From contig DFHZ01000135.1 in assembly GCA_002371985.1 (NCBI GenBank), positions 1-6,455 of the forward strand: 6,455 bases of DNA. The letters run 5' to 3'. Position numbers and translations under genes: made by a program. Numbering within the stretch: the first letter of the stretch is position 1; each line of letters opens with the position of its first letter. The DNA is from Ruminococcaceae bacterium UBA3710 (lineage in GTDB: Bacteria; Bacillota; Clostridia; Oscillospirales; Acutalibacteraceae). The notes beneath the pieces are model-generated. The model saw nothing but the letters and a program-made list of their open reading frames with translations. It was not told the origin of the DNA and did no database searches. Shown piece by piece: positions 1 to 6,441 of this stretch.

Positions 1-1835
1 TGAACTGTAGGTTCACCTGCGAGTTCATTAACATCGATTGTTAACTGATATGTGCCTGCAAGCATATATGTATTAGCATCTTTATATGCTAATACCTGAT
101 ATTGGTTCTCACCTGCAGGGAAATAAACCATCTTATCAGCAGCGGTATTGGCGCTGAAATATCCTGCAGGGATAGCGTCGGTATAAATACCGTTATCAGC
201 AGAAGTATAACCGCGGGTATTCCATACACGGTCATATTCAGTAGAAGAATATGTTAAATCTAAAGTAAATTTATTGATATCATCAATAAGGCTGTTGCCT
301 GTTGTATTACCTTCGGCATCAACTTCATACATTGCGATATGACCTATTGATGCGATACCTGAATAATCCTGATTACCGATAGTAATATTGAAATTATAAG
401 GGTTAGAAGAAGTTGCAGTAAATGTGTAATAAAGTTTTCTGTTTACTGTGTCTACTTCTTTAGTACCGGATATTGTAGTACTGTCAAATTTAACAATAAA
501 AGCTAAATCAACATCAGAGAATTTGCGGTAGTCAAGAACGATTTTATAGGTTTTGCCTGACTCGATACCGGTATCATAATAATCATGATATCTGAGAAGT
601 CTATTAGTGGTAGAGTTAAATGTAACTCTTCTGCCGAGGTCTGCGCCGTTAAATGCATCTGCATCATAACCTAAAAGACGAACAGATTTAACCGCTGTAG
701 TATTAGAGCCATCCTCGCGATTCCACATTTTATTGTTTGCTTTGCCTAAACCTGAATCATAGTATGTAGATTCTGTGATATTGTTTATAAGGTTGTTGCC
801 TGTAACATCACCTGCATCAAGATCAAAACTCTTAATATAAGGATTAGCAACAAACATTGAGGTTGTACCGTCAGAAGCACCTATAATAATTTCAATACCT
901 GTTGTATCTTCAGCGAGTTCAAAATAAACTTTACGGGTGAAATCTGAAGCACTGTAAGAATCTTCTGCAGAATAACCGTTATCTGTTAAAAGTTCTTCAG
1001 ATTCAGTTCCAAAGTTATTTTCTAAAACAACTTCCCCGCCTACCATAAGTTTAAGATAAGCGCCCTCGCCGTAAACTGTGTTCCAATCGAAACCTAATTC
1101 ATAACCGCCTGCTGCTAAAGTGCGGTTTTCATTGTAATAATGCAAATAAGAAGCCTTACCGCTTACAAAACGAACTATTTTAGCATCACCGTCATTATAA
1201 GAATCGGGTTCGCCGGGTTCTTCGGGTTCTTCGGGTTCAGGGTCAAAATAACCTTCTGGAATAGGAGATGTAAAGGTCATTTTGTTTACCACTTTTTTGT
1301 TCCATTTATTACCTGCTCTTGAAGTACTATAATAATCCGAAGCAAAGGTGTTAATTAAACTGCTACCTGTGGGATTGCCTTCAGCATCTAAAAGATAGAG
1401 TGCCGGATTAGCACATGCAAAATCTGCGGGGTCAGCATTATAATAGTTTCCAACCATTGCACCAAGGTTGCCTTCCCAAGCAGAAGCTACAGTAAAAGTA
1501 ATGATATACTTACAATTTGCTTCATCATAATAAGATACATAATCAGACTGCCAAGATTGAAGTGCGCCTGTTTCATCTTTACCTACCCGAATAACAGGTG
1601 TACCGCTGAAAATTTTACAATCCATTTCAAAACGATAATTACCGGCTGCAATTGTTGACCATCCTTTTGTATACTGCAAACGGTTGTTAGCATCAACGTC
1701 ACCAGATATTCTAATCAAATCTGGTGTAGTGCCTGCCGCACTTGTGGGAAGAATTGAAACGCAAGTGAAAAGTGACATTATCATACATAATGCCATTAGA
1801 AAGCTTAAAACTTTCTTAAAATTAATTTTTGCCAT
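1..1835 (-). CDS. Large secreted multi-module protein, C-terminus cut off by the window edge
   Basis: The frame is open for 611 codons from the ATG at 1835 and leaves the window without a stop. The start is firm: TAAGGAGG (1843-1850) sits 7 nt upstream. Residues 1-34 are a Sec signal peptide (basic MAKINFKK, hydrophobic core, likely cleavage near PTSAA), with no lipobox. The mature part has at least four related modules starting near residues 40, 217, 400 and 566, the last truncated. Each opens with a [AS]G.Y...[FIL]D strand pattern. The first three contain a later signature, LLDAEGNPTGSSLI (148-161), FDLDAGDVTGNNLI (337-350) and YEVDAEGNTTGNSLI (503-517), followed 17-21 residues on by a WN pair (W178, W371, W538). 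Modules 1 and 3 end in IP[EA]GYF. An acidic Glu-Pro linker (198-211) follows module 1. The pattern suggests beta-sandwich, carbohydrate-binding-like domains, but I recognise no named family and no catalytic domain. The gene is separated from the transport operon by a repeat-bearing gap. Confidence 0.88.
   Translation of the reverse strand, partial: MAKINFKKVLSFLMALCMIMSLFTCVSILPTSAAGTTPDLIRISGDVDANNRLQYTKGWSTIAAGNYRFEMDCKIFSGTPVIRVGKDETGALQSWQSDYVSYYDEANCKYIITFTVASAWEGNLGAMVGNYYNADPADFACANPALYLLDAEGNPTGSSLINTFASDYYSTSRAGNKWNKKVVNKMTFTSPIPEGYFDPEPEEPEEPGEPDSYNDGDAKIVRFVSGKASYLHYYNENRTLAAGGYELGFDWNTVYGEGAYLKLMVGGEVVLENNFGTESEELLTDNGYSAEDSYSASDFTRKVYFELAEDTTGIEIIIGASDGTTSMFVANPYIKSFDLDAGDVTGNNLINNITESTYYDSGLGKANNKMWNREDGSNTTAVKSVRLLGYDADAFNGADLGRRVTFNSTTNRLLRYHDYYDTGIESGKTYKIVLDYRKFSDVDLAFIVKFDSTTISGTKEVDTVNRKLYYTFTATSSNPYNFNITIGNQDYSGIASIGHIAMYEVDAEGNTTGNSLIDDINKFTLDLTYSSTEYDRVWNTRGYTSADNGIYTDAIPAGYFSANTAADKMVYFPAGENQYQVLAYKDANTYMLAGTYQLTIDVNELAGEPTV
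70..95. repeat. Perfect 10-bp inverted repeat inside the modular-protein gene
   Basis: GTATTAGCAT (70-79) and ATGCTAATAC (86-95) are exact reverse complements with a 6-nt loop between them. The repeat lies in frame within the fourth module of the secreted protein and encodes part of QVLAYKDANTYM. No T-run follows on the minus strand, so it is not a terminator. It may be a fortuitous mRNA hairpin. Confidence 0.55.
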
Positions 1836-1906
1836 AAATTTTCCTCCTTAAAATAAGAATTTTTTTAAGAGACGCTGTTTAATTCTTTATTCGTATCACC
1901 CCTTTG

Positions 1907-1935
1907 TGTATATGTTTTTAAAGTGTGAAATGTAA
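1907..1935 (-). promoter_or_regulatory. Weak candidate promoter for the secreted modular protein
   Basis: TATACA (1907-1912) could be a -10 box (4 of 6 matches to TATAAT), with TTACAT (1930-1935) 17 nt upstream as a poor -35. It would give a leader of about 65 nt before the strong ribosome binding site at 1843-1850. The match is poor. The call rests mainly on the need for a start site in this gap if the gene is not transcribed by readthrough. Confidence 0.22.
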
Positions 1936-1942
1936 CGCGCAA

Positions 1943-2027
1943 TGTAGGGGCGGATGCCCACATCCGCCCGAATGATTTTAATTAAATCACCCGTTTTTGC
2001 GAGACGATGCCCACATCGTCTCCTACA
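1943..2027. repeat. Composite palindromic intergenic element with twin CCCA-loop hairpins
   Basis: The 85-nt element is bounded by TGTAGG (1943-1948) and its reverse complement CCTACA (2022-2027). It holds two hairpins. Hairpin 1 pairs GGGCGGATG (1948-1956) with CATCCGCCC (1961-1969). Hairpin 2 pairs GAGACGATG (2001-2009) with CATCGTCTC (2014-2022). Both have 9-bp perfect stems and the same CCCA loop. They share the core GATGCCCACATC, but their outer five base pairs differ and stay fully complementary. Between them TGATTT (1973-1978) can pair with AAATCA (1984-1989). Neither hairpin is followed by a convincing T-run on either strand, so these are not classic terminators. The form resembles short mobile palindromic repeats found between genes in many gut clostridia. 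That comparison is from memory and untested. Confidence 0.7.
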
Positions 2028-2046
2028 ATATGAATTGATTCTTCTG

Positions 2047-2084
2047 TTTAATTACGAATTACGCATTACGAATTACTAATTAAA
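2047..2084. repeat. Imperfect AATTACG heptad tandem repeat bounded by TTTAATTA inverted ends
   Basis: Four consecutive 7-nt units are visible: AATTACG (2050-2056), AATTACG (2057-2063), CATTACG (2064-2070) and AATTACT (2071-2077), then a partial AATTA. The block is flanked by TTTAATTA (2047-2054) and its reverse complement TAATTAAA (2077-2084). It abuts the stop codon of the beta-helix gene, which may be why it survives there: it lies just outside coding sequence. It could be one end of the same composite element as the hairpins at 1943-2027 or an independent short tandem repeat. Confidence 0.65.
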
Positions 2085-3824
2085 TTAATCGTTCTCCAAC
2101 CACAAAACTGTGCCGGGGTTCTTTTCAAAACTTGCAACAGCATTTTCGAGGCCTTCCTGCGATGATGCGCTCTTTAGTCCCACAACCTGTATTGCTTCGC
2201 CGTATTTATTATATGTTTGATAATAACTGTTTCCGCTGATATCCCACATACCTTCGCCGTCAAGATATTCTCTTGAGCGATTTTCCCAACGAACAAGCGC
2301 ACGCAAGGACATATCCAAAACATTATTTTTAATTTCGCAGTTTTTGGCGTTTCGCTTTTCGGATGAAGCACCACCATAAACAGCGTAACCCCATTTATCA
2401 GGGCGTTGAATACCGCCCCAACCGTAGCCGCTATATCTAAACATATTATTGTTAAGTTTAAAGTTTATAACCTTTGCTAACACATCATAATCACTATTTA
2501 TAAGGTCTTCACGAGTATCATGCCAGGTCTCTATAGCATAGTTACAGTATTCAATGATATTGTTAACAACTGATATATCCTTATAATAAGCCTTATCGCC
2601 TATACGGTCGTTACCGTCAGCATCTTTACCTGGCATATATGTATCAGTACCCTGCCAAGTGTATCCTGTATCATAAGCCTGGTACATCCAGTTATTTTCT
2701 ATTAACTGCTTATCGGTACTGTTCCACTGTTGGATACAGTTACCTAAACGAGTTGTACCCGACTGAATTCTACCGCCAATAAAACCCATTTCACAGTTGG
2801 TGATTTTGGTGTTATTGTTACCGCACATCGTAACGCCGAATCCGCCAAAGTATTTAATACAGATATTATCAATAGTGATATCATCTCTACCAACACCGAA
2901 GCAATCTGAAAGACTGGCGATTTCAATGTCTTTATAATATTTACCGGGGTTGCCCTTATCAAAGTAGACATAAAGGGTATCATCACCAGTATTATAGTAA
3001 TAGTCGCCGTTTTTCTCCAAAACTGTGATACCGTTGAGTTTCTTAACTCCGACTTCTTCGCCCTCGTTAAACACCAAAAGTCCAACGTCACTTGTAGCAA
3101 CGGTTACTTTCCAAATGTTTTCTTTATTGCTTGCATTCCAATATTTAGAATCAGCATAGTTTTGAGCTGAACCATAGAAAGCGGGTTTCGGACCTTCACC
3201 GTATGAACCGAAGGTTACACCTTTTTTGGTTTTAATGCTGTTTGTTAGACGCCAAATACCGCCTCGTTCAAAAAGTACGGCGTCCCCCGGTTGCAAAGAG
3301 TACATTGTATATGCATCTGCATCAAGGGTTTTGATTGCAGTTTTTGGTGTTAAACCGTCATTACTATCGTTGCCGTCAGGTGAAACATAAAATGTTCTGC
3401 CCGACCATGAATAATATTCAGAAGTGTTTTTGGTATTAAGCACTGCTTCGCGCATTTTTTGCGCCTTATCTTCAACAACACTTGTTGCAGGACAGTTATT
3501 AACCTTGCGCCATGCTGTATTTAATGTGTTTCTGTCTTTATTCTTTTCAACTGTAATCTGGAAGCCTGAACTTTTGTTTTCTCCTTTATCAGTCAACAGG
3601 TTTTCATAAATATCTGCGCCACCTGTAACCAAATATCTGTCTTTTTCATCAGATTGTGAATACTCTGTATCCTCGGATTCAGTTGATGATGAATCATTTT
3701 CCGGGGAAGAATTTGAATCTGTATATTCTTTTGAAACAGGCTTTTTAACGCTGGGTTTATCCCCGCCGCAACCGGCGAGGATAAACATCATTATTAAAAG
3801 AGCCGATATAATGCGTTTTCTCAT
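2085..3824 (-). CDS. Surface lipoprotein with right-handed parallel beta-helix, possible polysaccharide lyase or glycosidase
   Basis: The 579-residue protein has a lipoprotein signal with lipobox LAGC (Cys19), so it is expected on the outer face of the membrane. A Ser/Asp/Glu-rich tether (about 23-62) and a 63-140 segment I do not recognise follow. FYVSPDGNDSNDGLTP (145-160) is the opening motif typical of many secreted beta-helix proteins (DUF1565/pectate-lyase-like). A beta-rich insert (about 237-303, including GDYYYNTGDDTLYVYFD) precedes the helix. The rungs run from about 313 to 540 and show repeated I..N..I patterns such as ITIDNICI, ISVVNNIIEY and CEIKNNVLDM. Aromatic and acidic residues, including ETWHD (432-436), could line a sugar groove, but I cannot assign catalytic residues. 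It is the last gene of the transport operon, 21 nt after the binding protein, with an AGAGGA ribosome binding site 6 nt before the ATG. The operon position suggests it acts on the sugar polymer whose products are imported. The exact activity is unknown, and a purely binding role is possible. Confidence 0.87.
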   Translation of the reverse strand: MRKRIISALLIMMFILAGCGGDKPSVKKPVSKEYTDSNSSPENDSSSTESEDTEYSQSDEKDRYLVTGGADIYENLLTDKGENKSSGFQITVEKNKDRNTLNTAWRKVNNCPATSVVEDKAQKMREAVLNTKNTSEYYSWSGRTFYVSPDGNDSNDGLTPKTAIKTLDADAYTMYSLQPGDAVLFERGGIWRLTNSIKTKKGVTFGSYGEGPKPAFYGSAQNYADSKYWNASNKENIWKVTVATSDVGLLVFNEGEEVGVKKLNGITVLEKNGDYYYNTGDDTLYVYFDKGNPGKYYKDIEIASLSDCFGVGRDDITIDNICIKYFGGFGVTMCGNNNTKITNCEMGFIGGRIQSGTTRLGNCIQQWNSTDKQLIENNWMYQAYDTGYTWQGTDTYMPGKDADGNDRIGDKAYYKDISVVNNIIEYCNYAIETWHDTREDLINSDYDVLAKVINFKLNNNMFRYSGYGWGGIQRPDKWGYAVYGGASSEKRNAKNCEIKNNVLDMSLRALVRWENRSREYLDGEGMWDISGNSYYQTYNKYGEAIQVVGLKSASSQEGLENAVASFEKNPGTVLWLEND

Positions 3825-3845
3825 AAAAAATCCTCTCTTTGAGAA

Positions 3846-5312
3846 TCACTTAAACTTTGCTAATACTTCGTTTCCTTTTTTAACTGCAAGTTCAAATGTA
3901 GGATTAATTGAATCGAGTTCTTTTTGTAACTGTGCTGCTGAACCACCGAGTCTAATATAATCAGAAAGACCGGCTGTACCTCCTGTTGTTTCTGTTACAA
4001 CGTCAAGCAATTCGTCACGGGTTGCAATGTAGAACTCTTTCTTATTCATAGCATCTTGATATACTTCATAAGCCTGTTTGTTAACAAAGAAAGCGTTAGC
4101 ATCATAGTTGTTAGCATCAAGATAATATCTTAAGAAGTAGTAAACTGCTCCGGGGTTTTTAGCACCCTTGGGTATACCGTAAGCCTCAAGTTCGGAGATG
4201 TTTTGAACGTTCTCTCTACCTTTGATTGCAGGAATTGGAACACAATACAAGTCATTTTCCTGCTTGATTTCAGCAAGATTTGCGTTAGTCTTGCGGTTCG
4301 CAATACTATTAAATGTCATAAAGAGTGTTGTGCCTTTATTAAATACCTTTTGGTCACGCAGTGCAGAGGAAACAATACCTGCCGCTCTTAAGTCGCACAT
4401 CTGCTTTAATGCCTTATAAACTTCTGGGTCTTTCAAATTGTTTGTGTATTTAGAGCCGTTAAACTTAAACAGTTCAATACCTGAGAAGTCTAAAAGGTCA
4501 ATTCCAACATTTGTCATCCAAGGGTCGTAACCTGCTGCTGAAGAAGTGTTTTCTTGGAATTGTTTACAAATTTCAAGAAATTTATCCCATGTCCATTCGC
4601 CACGTTTCCAAATCAAGTATGGATCTTCAATACCTACATTTTCAACAACTGATTTTCTATACATCAAAACTTTAGGCTGCTGAACAAATGTGTTTTTAAG
4701 GTTTACACCGTAAATTTTGCCCTTTATTGTGTACTGACTTGTAACTCGGCTATCCCAAATGTCGCCTTTGAAATCCTGACCTGTAGCAGTCTTTACATCT
4801 TGACAGAGATACATTCTGTGAATTGAAGGAGCATAGTAACGAATTAAATCAGGTGAACTGTTTGAGTTTACCAAAGCAGCTATTTTGTCTTCATAACCAT
4901 TATAGCTTACAACATTCCATTTAACCTTAATACCTGTTGATTTTTCGAAGTTTGCAATAACGCTTTCTGCACCTGTTACTTCTTTTGCAGGGTTCCAGCT
5001 TGCAATTGTGATAGTTGTACCTTTGAGTTCTTTAGGCATCTTTGCCAACAACTGACTCCAAGAAAGTTTATCAAGGTCTTCGGTTGTTGCGGTTACATTT
5101 GCATTGCCTTTAGAAGCGGCTTTATTACCGGTTCCTGCATTTGAACCGCTTTTTGTATCATCAGTTTGAGTAGAATCTGTGCCGAAATCTAAATCAAAGT
5201 CACTCATACCTTCATCAACAGAACTGGTTTTCTTTGAACCGCAGCCAACCATTCCGAAAATCATAAAAACGGTTAGTGCTAAGCAAATTAATTTTAATAA
5301 TTTCTTTTTCAT
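3846..5312 (-). CDS. ABC sugar transporter extracellular substrate-binding lipoprotein (family 1, CUT1 type)
   Basis: The 488-residue protein should capture a sugar or oligosaccharide outside the membrane and deliver it to the permease. It begins with a lipoprotein signal peptide ending in MVGC (Cys24), followed by a Ser/Asp/Gly/Asn-rich tether to about residue 80. The binding fold starts near 98 with TTITIASWNP. Family 1 hallmarks follow: FEKSTGIKVKW (122-132), YEDKIAALVNSNSSPDLI (140-157), the partner-lobe segment VLMYRKSVVENVGIEDP (215-231) with WTWDKFLEICKQF (240-252), and YGIPKGAKNPGAVYYFLRYYL (378-398). Length is slightly above the usual 420-450, explained by the long tether. The start is secure, with AAAGGAG (5321-5327) 8 nt before the ATG. 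It follows the permease by 27 nt and precedes the beta-helix gene by 21 nt, so the three are probably co-transcribed. The sequence alone does not reveal the ligand; a plant or host polysaccharide fragment is a guess from the beta-helix neighbour. Confidence 0.95.
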   Translation of the reverse strand: MKKKLLKLICLALTVFMIFGMVGCGSKKTSSVDEGMSDFDLDFGTDSTQTDDTKSGSNAGTGNKAASKGNANVTATTEDLDKLSWSQLLAKMPKELKGTTITIASWNPAKEVTGAESVIANFEKSTGIKVKWNVVSYNGYEDKIAALVNSNSSPDLIRYYAPSIHRMYLCQDVKTATGQDFKGDIWDSRVTSQYTIKGKIYGVNLKNTFVQQPKVLMYRKSVVENVGIEDPYLIWKRGEWTWDKFLEICKQFQENTSSAAGYDPWMTNVGIDLLDFSGIELFKFNGSKYTNNLKDPEVYKALKQMCDLRAAGIVSSALRDQKVFNKGTTLFMTFNSIANRKTNANLAEIKQENDLYCVPIPAIKGRENVQNISELEAYGIPKGAKNPGAVYYFLRYYLDANNYDANAFFVNKQAYEVYQDAMNKKEFYIATRDELLDVVTETTGGTAGLSDYIRLGGSAAQLQKELDSINPTFELAVKKGNEVLAKFK

Positions 5313-5339
5313 AACTTTTTCTCCTTTAAATTTTTTATA

Positions 5340-6296
5340 TTAACCCACTATTCCGCAGGTCGCTATACTTTGAACAAATTTCCTTTGCATAAACAGGAAG
5401 AAAATAAGCAACGGAAAAATTGTAATAAAACAGCAAGTAAGTAATAGTGAACCTGTTGTAAATAAATATTCTGCTTTCAAATCATTAAGTGAACCTAAGT
5501 TTGAATTAAAGTTCGAAAGCACAACGCTAAGTGGAAAGTTTTCCGAGAGATACATTTGTGATAAATAGTAATCGTTCCAGTACCAAACAACCGAGAAAAC
5601 TATTACCGTAACGCTTGATGCACCAGAAGACGGAAGAACTATCTTTAGGAATGTTTTCCAAGGTCCTGCACCATCAATCCAAGCTGCTTCTTCGAGTTCT
5701 TTAGGCAAGCCTTTAAAGAACTGCGAATATATGTAAATGAAGAGTCCGTTCTTAAGTCCTGAAGCTAAAAGTGCAGGAATTATAAACACAAGCGGGGTAT
5801 TAATGATGCTAATCCTTAAATCTACACCTGTAAGATTATTAATGAGTGAGAAGATTCCTATAAAATCCAAATGTTTGAAATTGTTATAGCTCGGTATCAT
5901 TATCATCGGGTCGGGAACCATAATGCAAAGTATCATAAGAAAACTTAAAATGCTTTTTCCTTTGAAATTAAACCTTGCTAATCCGTAACCTGCAACGGCA
6001 CATGTGAAAAATGATATAAGCGCCGGAACTATTCCGCAAATCAGCGTTTGAAGAAGTGAAGAAAAATAGTCCATATATTTAAACGCTACTATGTAATTAT
6101 CAAGACTAAAGCCTTTTGGTATCCACATAACCGTCGGGTCAAACCAGTCAACAGGATCTTTTACCGTATTGATTGCCATATAAAAAAACGGATAAATAAG
6201 CACATAGGCAAAACCTATCAGCAACAAATACCGTCCTATATGGGATAAAGCTGAAGGTATGTGTTTTTTTATTTTCGTTCTATTAACTTTTACCAA
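5340..6296 (-). CDS. ABC sugar transporter inner-membrane permease, MalG type (CUT1)
   Basis: This is one of the two membrane subunits of a carbohydrate ABC importer. Six hydrophobic segments are visible at about 24-45, 79-107, 116-135, 164-190, 226-244 and 281-303. The cytoplasmic EAA loop that contacts the ATPase is intact: LPKELEEAAWIDGAGPWKTFLKIVLP spans about residues 197-222 with Glu-Ala-Ala at 203-205 and the conserved Gly at 209. The C-terminus, QRKFVQSIATCGIVG, matches the MalG-type ending. I chose the TTG at 6294-6296 (318 residues) because GGTGG (6302-6306) lies 5 nt upstream. The in-frame GTG at 6303-6305 would add three residues but has no spaced ribosome binding site. An in-frame TAA at 6330-6332 excludes a much longer form. 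It is the first gene after the promoter. The MalF-type partner normally found just before it is not adjacent, and no ATPase gene is visible. Such ATPases are often shared and encoded elsewhere in clostridia. Confidence 0.95.
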   Translation of the reverse strand: MVKVNRTKIKKHIPSALSHIGRYLLLIGFAYVLIYPFFYMAINTVKDPVDWFDPTVMWIPKGFSLDNYIVAFKYMDYFSSLLQTLICGIVPALISFFTCAVAGYGLARFNFKGKSILSFLMILCIMVPDPMIMIPSYNNFKHLDFIGIFSLINNLTGVDLRISIINTPLVFIIPALLASGLKNGLFIYIYSQFFKGLPKELEEAAWIDGAGPWKTFLKIVLPSSGASSVTVIVFSVVWYWNDYYLSQMYLSENFPLSVVLSNFNSNLGSLNDLKAEYLFTTGSLLLTCCFITIFPLLIFFLFMQRKFVQSIATCGIVG

Positions 6297-6339
6297 TAAA
6301 ACCACCCTACAACAAAATAAATTTATTGTTTATACACTA

Positions 6340-6368
6340 ATTATAAAATTTTTAACTGAAACAAACAA
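6340..6368 (-). promoter_or_regulatory. Probable sigma-A-type promoter of the transport operon
   Basis: A perfect TATAAT -10 box (6340-6345) lies 17 nt downstream of TTGTTT (6363-6368), a -35 with three of six consensus matches. Transcription would start near 6333, giving a leader of about 37 nt before the permease TTG. The weak -35 with an ideal -10 and spacing fits an activator-dependent promoter, in line with the repeats immediately upstream. Confidence 0.6.
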
Positions 6369-6369
6369 G

Positions 6370-6441
6370 TGCAATACTTTACCACTTTTGGTAAAAAAAT
6401 ATGCAAATCTTTACCTTTTTTTTAAATGTCAAAAATTTACC
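6370..6441. repeat. Three TGCAAA..TTTACC-like direct repeats upstream of the operon promoter
   Basis: On the plus strand the copies are TGCAATACTTTACC (6370-6383), TGCAAATCTTTACC (6402-6415) and the looser TGTCAAAAATTTACC (6427-6441). The first two differ at two positions. TTTACC begins at 6378, 6410 and 6436, spacings of 32 and 26 bp, or about three and two and a half helical turns. TGCAAAATTATATT (6442-6455) may begin a fourth, degenerate copy cut by the edge. Arrays of directly repeated half-sites are typical of AraC-type activators that control clostridial sugar operons. The assignment to that family is inference. Confidence 0.45.
6378..6395. promoter_or_regulatory. Perfect inverted repeat, probable regulator binding site
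   Basis: TTTACCA (6378-6384) and TGGTAAA (6389-6395) are exact reverse complements separated by CTTT. The centre is about 53 nt upstream of the inferred transcription start and the near edge is 9 nt from the -35 box. An activator would typically sit there. The regulator gene is not in the window, so its family is unknown. Confidence 0.5.

Noticed and set aside
1140..1322. Plus-strand open frame of 60 codons
   Set aside because: It is antisense to the secreted modular protein over its Glu-Pro linker; the Phe/Gly-rich translation is the mirror of the GAA-CCC repeats, and it has no ribosome binding site.
1948..2022. Hairpins as rho-independent terminators
   Set aside because: Neither stem is followed by a T-run on the minus strand (hairpin 2 is followed by GCAAAAACG and hairpin 1 by CTACATTG); the plus strand also lacks a good T tract.
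2050..2082. Heptad array as a CRISPR-like repeat
   Set aside because: The units are 7 nt and contiguous without spacers, unlike a CRISPR array.
2174..3100. Short minus-strand frames overlapping the beta-helix gene in another frame
   Set aside because: They are alternate-frame readings of a gene whose own frame has a signal peptide, lipobox and beta-helix rungs.
3424..3609. Plus-strand open frame opposite the beta-helix gene
   Set aside because: It is fully antisense to a well-supported lipoprotein gene and shows no ribosome binding site or recognisable protein features.
4203..4419. Two overlapping plus-strand open frames opposite the binding-protein gene
   Set aside because: Both lie inside a family-1 binding-protein gene with conserved motifs, and neither has independent coding support.
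6316..6327. 12-bp perfect palindrome AATAAATTTATT in the operon leader
   Set aside because: It is made only of A and T in a very AT-rich stretch, where such palindromes arise readily by chance; no second copy was seen.
6427..6432. Perfect TTGACA (minus strand) as the operon -35 box
   Set aside because: No acceptable -10 lies 16-18 nt downstream; at 17 nt the hexamer is GATTTG. The TATAAT at 6340-6345 pairs with a different -35.
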